Below are positions 14,552 to 16,448 of a stretch of DNA of 16,448 nt, piece by piece. The notes under the pieces are model-generated. The model worked only from the letters and a program-made list of their open reading frames with translations, did not search any database and had not been told where the DNA came from. Source of the stretch: an uncultured Sutterella sp. (GTDB lineage: Bacteria > Pseudomonadota > Gammaproteobacteria > Burkholderiales > Burkholderiaceae_F); the NCBI GenBank assembly GCA_937943605.1, contig CALEAW010000051.1, positions 1 to 16,448 of the forward strand, read 5' to 3'. Within the stretch, counting starts at the first letter, position 1, and each line of letters opens with the position of its first letter. The position numbers were made by a program, and so were the translations under genes.

Positions 14552-14943
14552 AATTTATTCGAACTTCGTTGATGCTTGTGACGACCGCTTTGTTAGCGAC
14601 GTCCGTTTATGCTGGTGAACCGCTTAAAGGGGCTGCTTTACGTGACGAAGCGATCAGTATCACCAAGGTTTTGCGTTGTCCTGTGTCGCCTAATCTGACG
14701 CTTTATGACTCTGAAAGTCAGATTGCTAGCGAATTGAAAGGGGTGATTTATGAAAAGCTCCGTGAAGGCCAAACGCGCGAACAGATTTTTGACTTCATGG
14801 TTGAGCGCTATGGCGAACAGATTCGCTATGAACCCGACATGAATGCAGGTACCGCGGCTTTATGGGCTGCCCCCTGGGTGGCCTTAGCTGTGGGTGGTAT
14901 TTTGCTTTTATTGCGTATTCGCCGTCGTAAGCCGCAGGCCTAA
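14548..14943 (+). CDS. ccmH: CcmH/NrfF-like protein lacking the second redox cysteine
   Basis: A short membrane-anchored haem-lyase subunit (131 aa). A signal peptide (1-23) is followed by a helical domain and one C-terminal membrane helix (about 100-122). Family members have LRCXXC, which reduces the apocytochrome disulfide. Here the motif reads LRC44-PV-S47-PN, so the second cysteine is replaced by serine, and C44 is the only cysteine in the mature protein. The rest of the family pattern (EGQTREQIFDFMVERYGEQIRYEP) is intact, arguing against a decayed gene. The start is GTG 14548, overlapping the ccmF stop, with AAGGAG seven bases upstream. It is followed by a thioredoxin-like gene with the reciprocal loss. 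Confidence 0.88.
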   Translation: MKFIRTSLMLVTTALLATSVYAGEPLKGAALRDEAISITKVLRCPVSPNLTLYDSESQIASELKGVIYEKLREGQTREQIFDFMVERYGEQIRYEPDMNAGTAALWAAPWVALAVGGILLLLRIRRRKPQA

Positions 14944-14969
14944 CTGATTTTTTGTAAGGAAGAGATTCA

Positions 14970-15581
14970 ATGTTCAAGAAAGCCCTGATTGCCCTTAGTC
15001 TTTGTATGGGTCTTCAAAGCGCTATGGCTGCCTTGCCGCCCTTTAATCAAAAGTATGAAGCCAATGGTAAGCCGATTGCCGAAAAGCCTTTAGTGGCACG
15101 TGACTTTATTGAATTCCGTACGACGCGTGGTTTCGTGACGGATGGCTTTAAGACGCTCGATGGTCAACCGATGTCTTTAGAGCAGTTCAAGGGCAAACTC
15201 GTTGTGGTGGATGTGTGGGCTTCTTGGAGTGAGTCGTGCTTACGCAATATTCCGAACCAACTTTTGCTTCAAAAGCGTTTCAATAAAGAAGGTAGCAAGG
15301 TTCAGATCATTTCGATTGCTTTAGATACCAAGCCTAAGCGCCTCAAGAAGTTCATGCAAAAGCATAATGTCACGGAACTTTTGACCTGGTATGACCCTGA
15401 CAAGACCCTTTATGCCCATTTGCCCGTTGATGTGACGCCAAGCACCTTTGTGCTTGATGGTAATGGCCACTTGGTGGGGTTTGTGCGTGGCTATATCGAC
15501 TGGGCAGATCCTGCGGTGCCTGCTTACTTTGAAAAGTTGGCTGAAAAGTACGCTGATCGTTCGAAGAAGGTGGCAAAGTAA
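14970..15581 (+). CDS. Thioredoxin-like (TlpA/ResA/CcmG-type) protein with SXXC site
   Basis: A periplasmic thioredoxin-fold protein of 203 aa. The signal peptide is residues 1-20 (SAMA-ALPP). The fold is clear: FKGKLVVVDVWASW, then the active-site position, then TPSTFVLDGNG with the cis-proline P157. The active site, normally WCXXC, reads W86-S87-ES-C90, so the N-terminal attacking cysteine is serine, and C90 is the only cysteine in the mature protein. Such a protein cannot do normal dithiol exchange. It may act as a binding partner or form a mixed disulfide with the CcmH-like protein or with MccA. AAGGAAGAG precedes the ATG. It is the last gene of the second unit. Confidence 0.87.
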   Translation: MFKKALIALSLCMGLQSAMAALPPFNQKYEANGKPIAEKPLVARDFIEFRTTRGFVTDGFKTLDGQPMSLEQFKGKLVVVDVWASWSESCLRNIPNQLLLQKRFNKEGSKVQIISIALDTKPKRLKKFMQKHNVTELLTWYDPDKTLYAHLPVDVTPSTFVLDGNGHLVGFVRGYIDWADPAVPAYFEKLAEKYADRSKKVAK

Positions 15582-15667
15582 CCTTGATTGCATATGAGCG
15601 GCGAGAGGATGTTTTGACATCGAAAATGTTGTCGAATCTGCTGTAAAAGCGATCTTTCGGAAAGGCG

Positions 15668-15775
15668 ACTATATAAATTTGATATAGTTGCTAGTGAGAA
15701 AGAGTTTGACTGTCGATCGTTTTTTGGCATCAAAAAGCTTGACTAAAGCTACTTCTTTTTTATTGAGTGAAGTAG
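15668..15775. repeat. Inverted repeats in the gap before the lipoprotein gene
   Basis: The 284-base gap holds two clear inverted repeats: ACTATAT-N7-ATATAGT (15668-15688) and CTACTTC-N13-GAAGTAG (15749-15775). The first could be an operator or a -10 region, and the second a stem-loop without a T-run. No clear rho-independent terminator for the preceding operon is visible. Confidence 0.4.
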
Positions 15776-15865
15776 AGGGTTAGTGGTCTTTTGGTGTCAC
15801 TTTAACTGGTCAAATCTAAATGTAACGGCAGTCTGACAGTCCATTGTTTTATACGAAAGATTCTT

Positions 15866-16243
15866 ATGTCACTTAAAAAAATTGCTCTCGCTAGTCTTGC
15901 TATCGCTGCTGCGCTCAGTTTGACGGCTTGTGGTCATATCCAGAAAGAAATTTCTTCCGAAGAAATGATGCTTGATAAGGCCGAGTTTGCCACTGGTATT
16001 TCTGCCAAGAATTTAAAAATTGTTGAAGGCTCTGTGTCTGGTTCGCTTGATGCCGTGAATTATAAAGTGAAGGCTCGTAACGGCCAGGTCTATCGTTGCT
16101 ACTTCACATCGGCGATTGCTATTACGTCCGATGCGCTTTGTACGCCGATTGATGCGACAGGCAAGGCCTTTAGACAGCAGAAAAAGAAGGATGCCAAGGA
16201 AGGGCGTTGCAACGAATTGCTTCGTGCCGCAGGTCGTTGCTAA
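15866..16243 (+). CDS. Small lipoprotein of unknown function
   Basis: A 125-aa protein with a lipoprotein signal ending LTAC22. I do not recognise the family. The mature part has four further cysteines: C78 and C92 around a hydrophobic stretch (YRCYFTSAIAITSDALC), and C115 and C125 in GRC-NELLRAAGRC at the very C-terminus. This suggests two disulfides. A lysine-rich stretch (RQQKKKDAKEGR) precedes the last pair. The Shine-Dalgarno before the ATG is weak (GAAAG). It is separated by 284 bases from the sulfite unit and has its own terminator-like hairpin downstream, so it is probably an independent gene. Confidence 0.75.
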   Translation: MSLKKIALASLAIAAALSLTACGHIQKEISSEEMMLDKAEFATGISAKNLKIVEGSVSGSLDAVNYKVKARNGQVYRCYFTSAIAITSDALCTPIDATGKAFRQQKKKDAKEGRCNELLRAAGRC

Positions 16244-16307
16244 TGACGTAATCGAGCAGTGTGTCGTGTAGCTATGGTTTGGTGACAGATACATTGCCAA
16301 AGCAGTT

Positions 16308-16341
16308 AAACCCTGTCGAACGTCGGTGTTTGGCAGGGTTT
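16308..16341 (+). terminator. Terminator-like hairpin after the lipoprotein gene
   Basis: AAACCCTG-T-CGAAC pairs with GTTTG-G-CAGGGTTT around a six-base loop (14 bp with two wobbles). The 3' arm ends in TTT with no longer T-run, so it is a moderate terminator. Confidence 0.6.
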
Positions 16342-16361
16342 ATCATACTTGGCGCCCTATG

Positions 16362-16442
16362 TAAGAGCCTATCTCAGAAGGGAGGTGTGGCTCTTAATTA
16401 GATGGTCAGCTCCTGAAGGGTAGCGAACACCGGAGACCATCT
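16362..16442 (+). promoter_or_regulatory. Two-hairpin leader that pairs the ribosome-binding site
   Basis: Hairpin 1 is TAAGAGCC (16362-16369) with GGCTCTTA (16389-16396). Three bases later hairpin 2 pairs AGATGGT and CTCC (16400-16406, 16410-16413) with GGAG and ACCATCT (16432-16442). The GGAG is the Shine-Dalgarno and ACCATCT is the whole spacer to the ATG at 16443. Both loops contain GAAGGG. Translation of the next gene would be off unless this opens. It matches no riboswitch class I recognise. Confidence 0.5.
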
Positions 16443-16448
16443 ATGAAA
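16443..16448 (+). CDS. Start of a gene running off the window (partial)
   Basis: ATG AAA at the window end, with GGAG seven bases upstream, looks like a translation start. Only two codons are visible, so nothing can be said about the product. The ribosome site is enclosed in the hairpin just upstream. Confidence 0.4.

Overview
The window is dominated by a two-part gene cluster for dissimilatory (respiratory) sulfite reduction of the MccA/SirA type: an octahaem cytochrome c with its electron-transfer partners, followed by the genes that would supply its copper and attach its unusual haem. All convincing genes lie on the + strand. Protein relationships (NrfC/NrfD-like module, CcmF/CcmH haem lyase, NosLDFY copper loading, deoxyinosine glycosylase) and moderate GC point to a Gram-negative proteobacterium that respires anaerobically. 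A gut Sutterella-like betaproteobacterium is my best guess, but that is inference and not proven by any marker here.

Layout. 1-616: a DNA-deoxyinosine glycosylase-like gene with an uncertain start. 797-2047: an M20-family metallopeptidase, closed by a strong terminator. 2104-3042: about 940 bases without a convincing gene. This stretch holds a candidate small RNA, a tandem 17-18 bp inverted-repeat operator, a perfect FNR box and several hairpins leading into mccA. 3043-8772: mccA, a periplasmic rhodanese, an FKBP-type isomerase (mccB), a TPR haem-lyase subunit (NrfG/CcmI-like), a Tat-exported four-cluster ferredoxin (mccC) and its NrfD-type membrane partner (mccD). This unit ends at a terminator. 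9005-15581: a second unit, nosL-like, nosD-, nosF- and nosY-like, then ccmF-like, ccmH-like and a thioredoxin-like gene. 15866-16243: a small lipoprotein of unknown function. 16362-16448: two hairpins, the second enclosing the ribosome-binding site of a gene whose ATG is at the very end of the window.

How it fits together. MccD/MccC would take electrons from menaquinol and pass them to the periplasmic enzyme MccA, which reduces sulfite to sulfide. MccA shows seven CXXCH motifs and one CX15CH motif. From the published biochemistry of the family, the active site also contains Cu(I). The NosLDFY-like genes are therefore best read as the copper-delivery route (no nosZ is present), and CcmF/CcmH/NrfG/thioredoxin as a haem lyase dedicated to CX15CH.

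Most noteworthy: (i) the CcmH-like and thioredoxin-like proteins each keep only one of their two redox cysteines (CXXS and SXXC respectively), a reciprocal loss in neighbouring genes; (ii) both transcription units are preceded by a pair of GTTCAG-N5-CTGAAC-type sites spaced about 22 bp apart, suggesting one dedicated regulator not encoded in the window; (iii) mccA has a very long, structured upstream region with a perfect FNR site; (iv) the isomerase has a Met-rich C-terminal tail that may bind copper.
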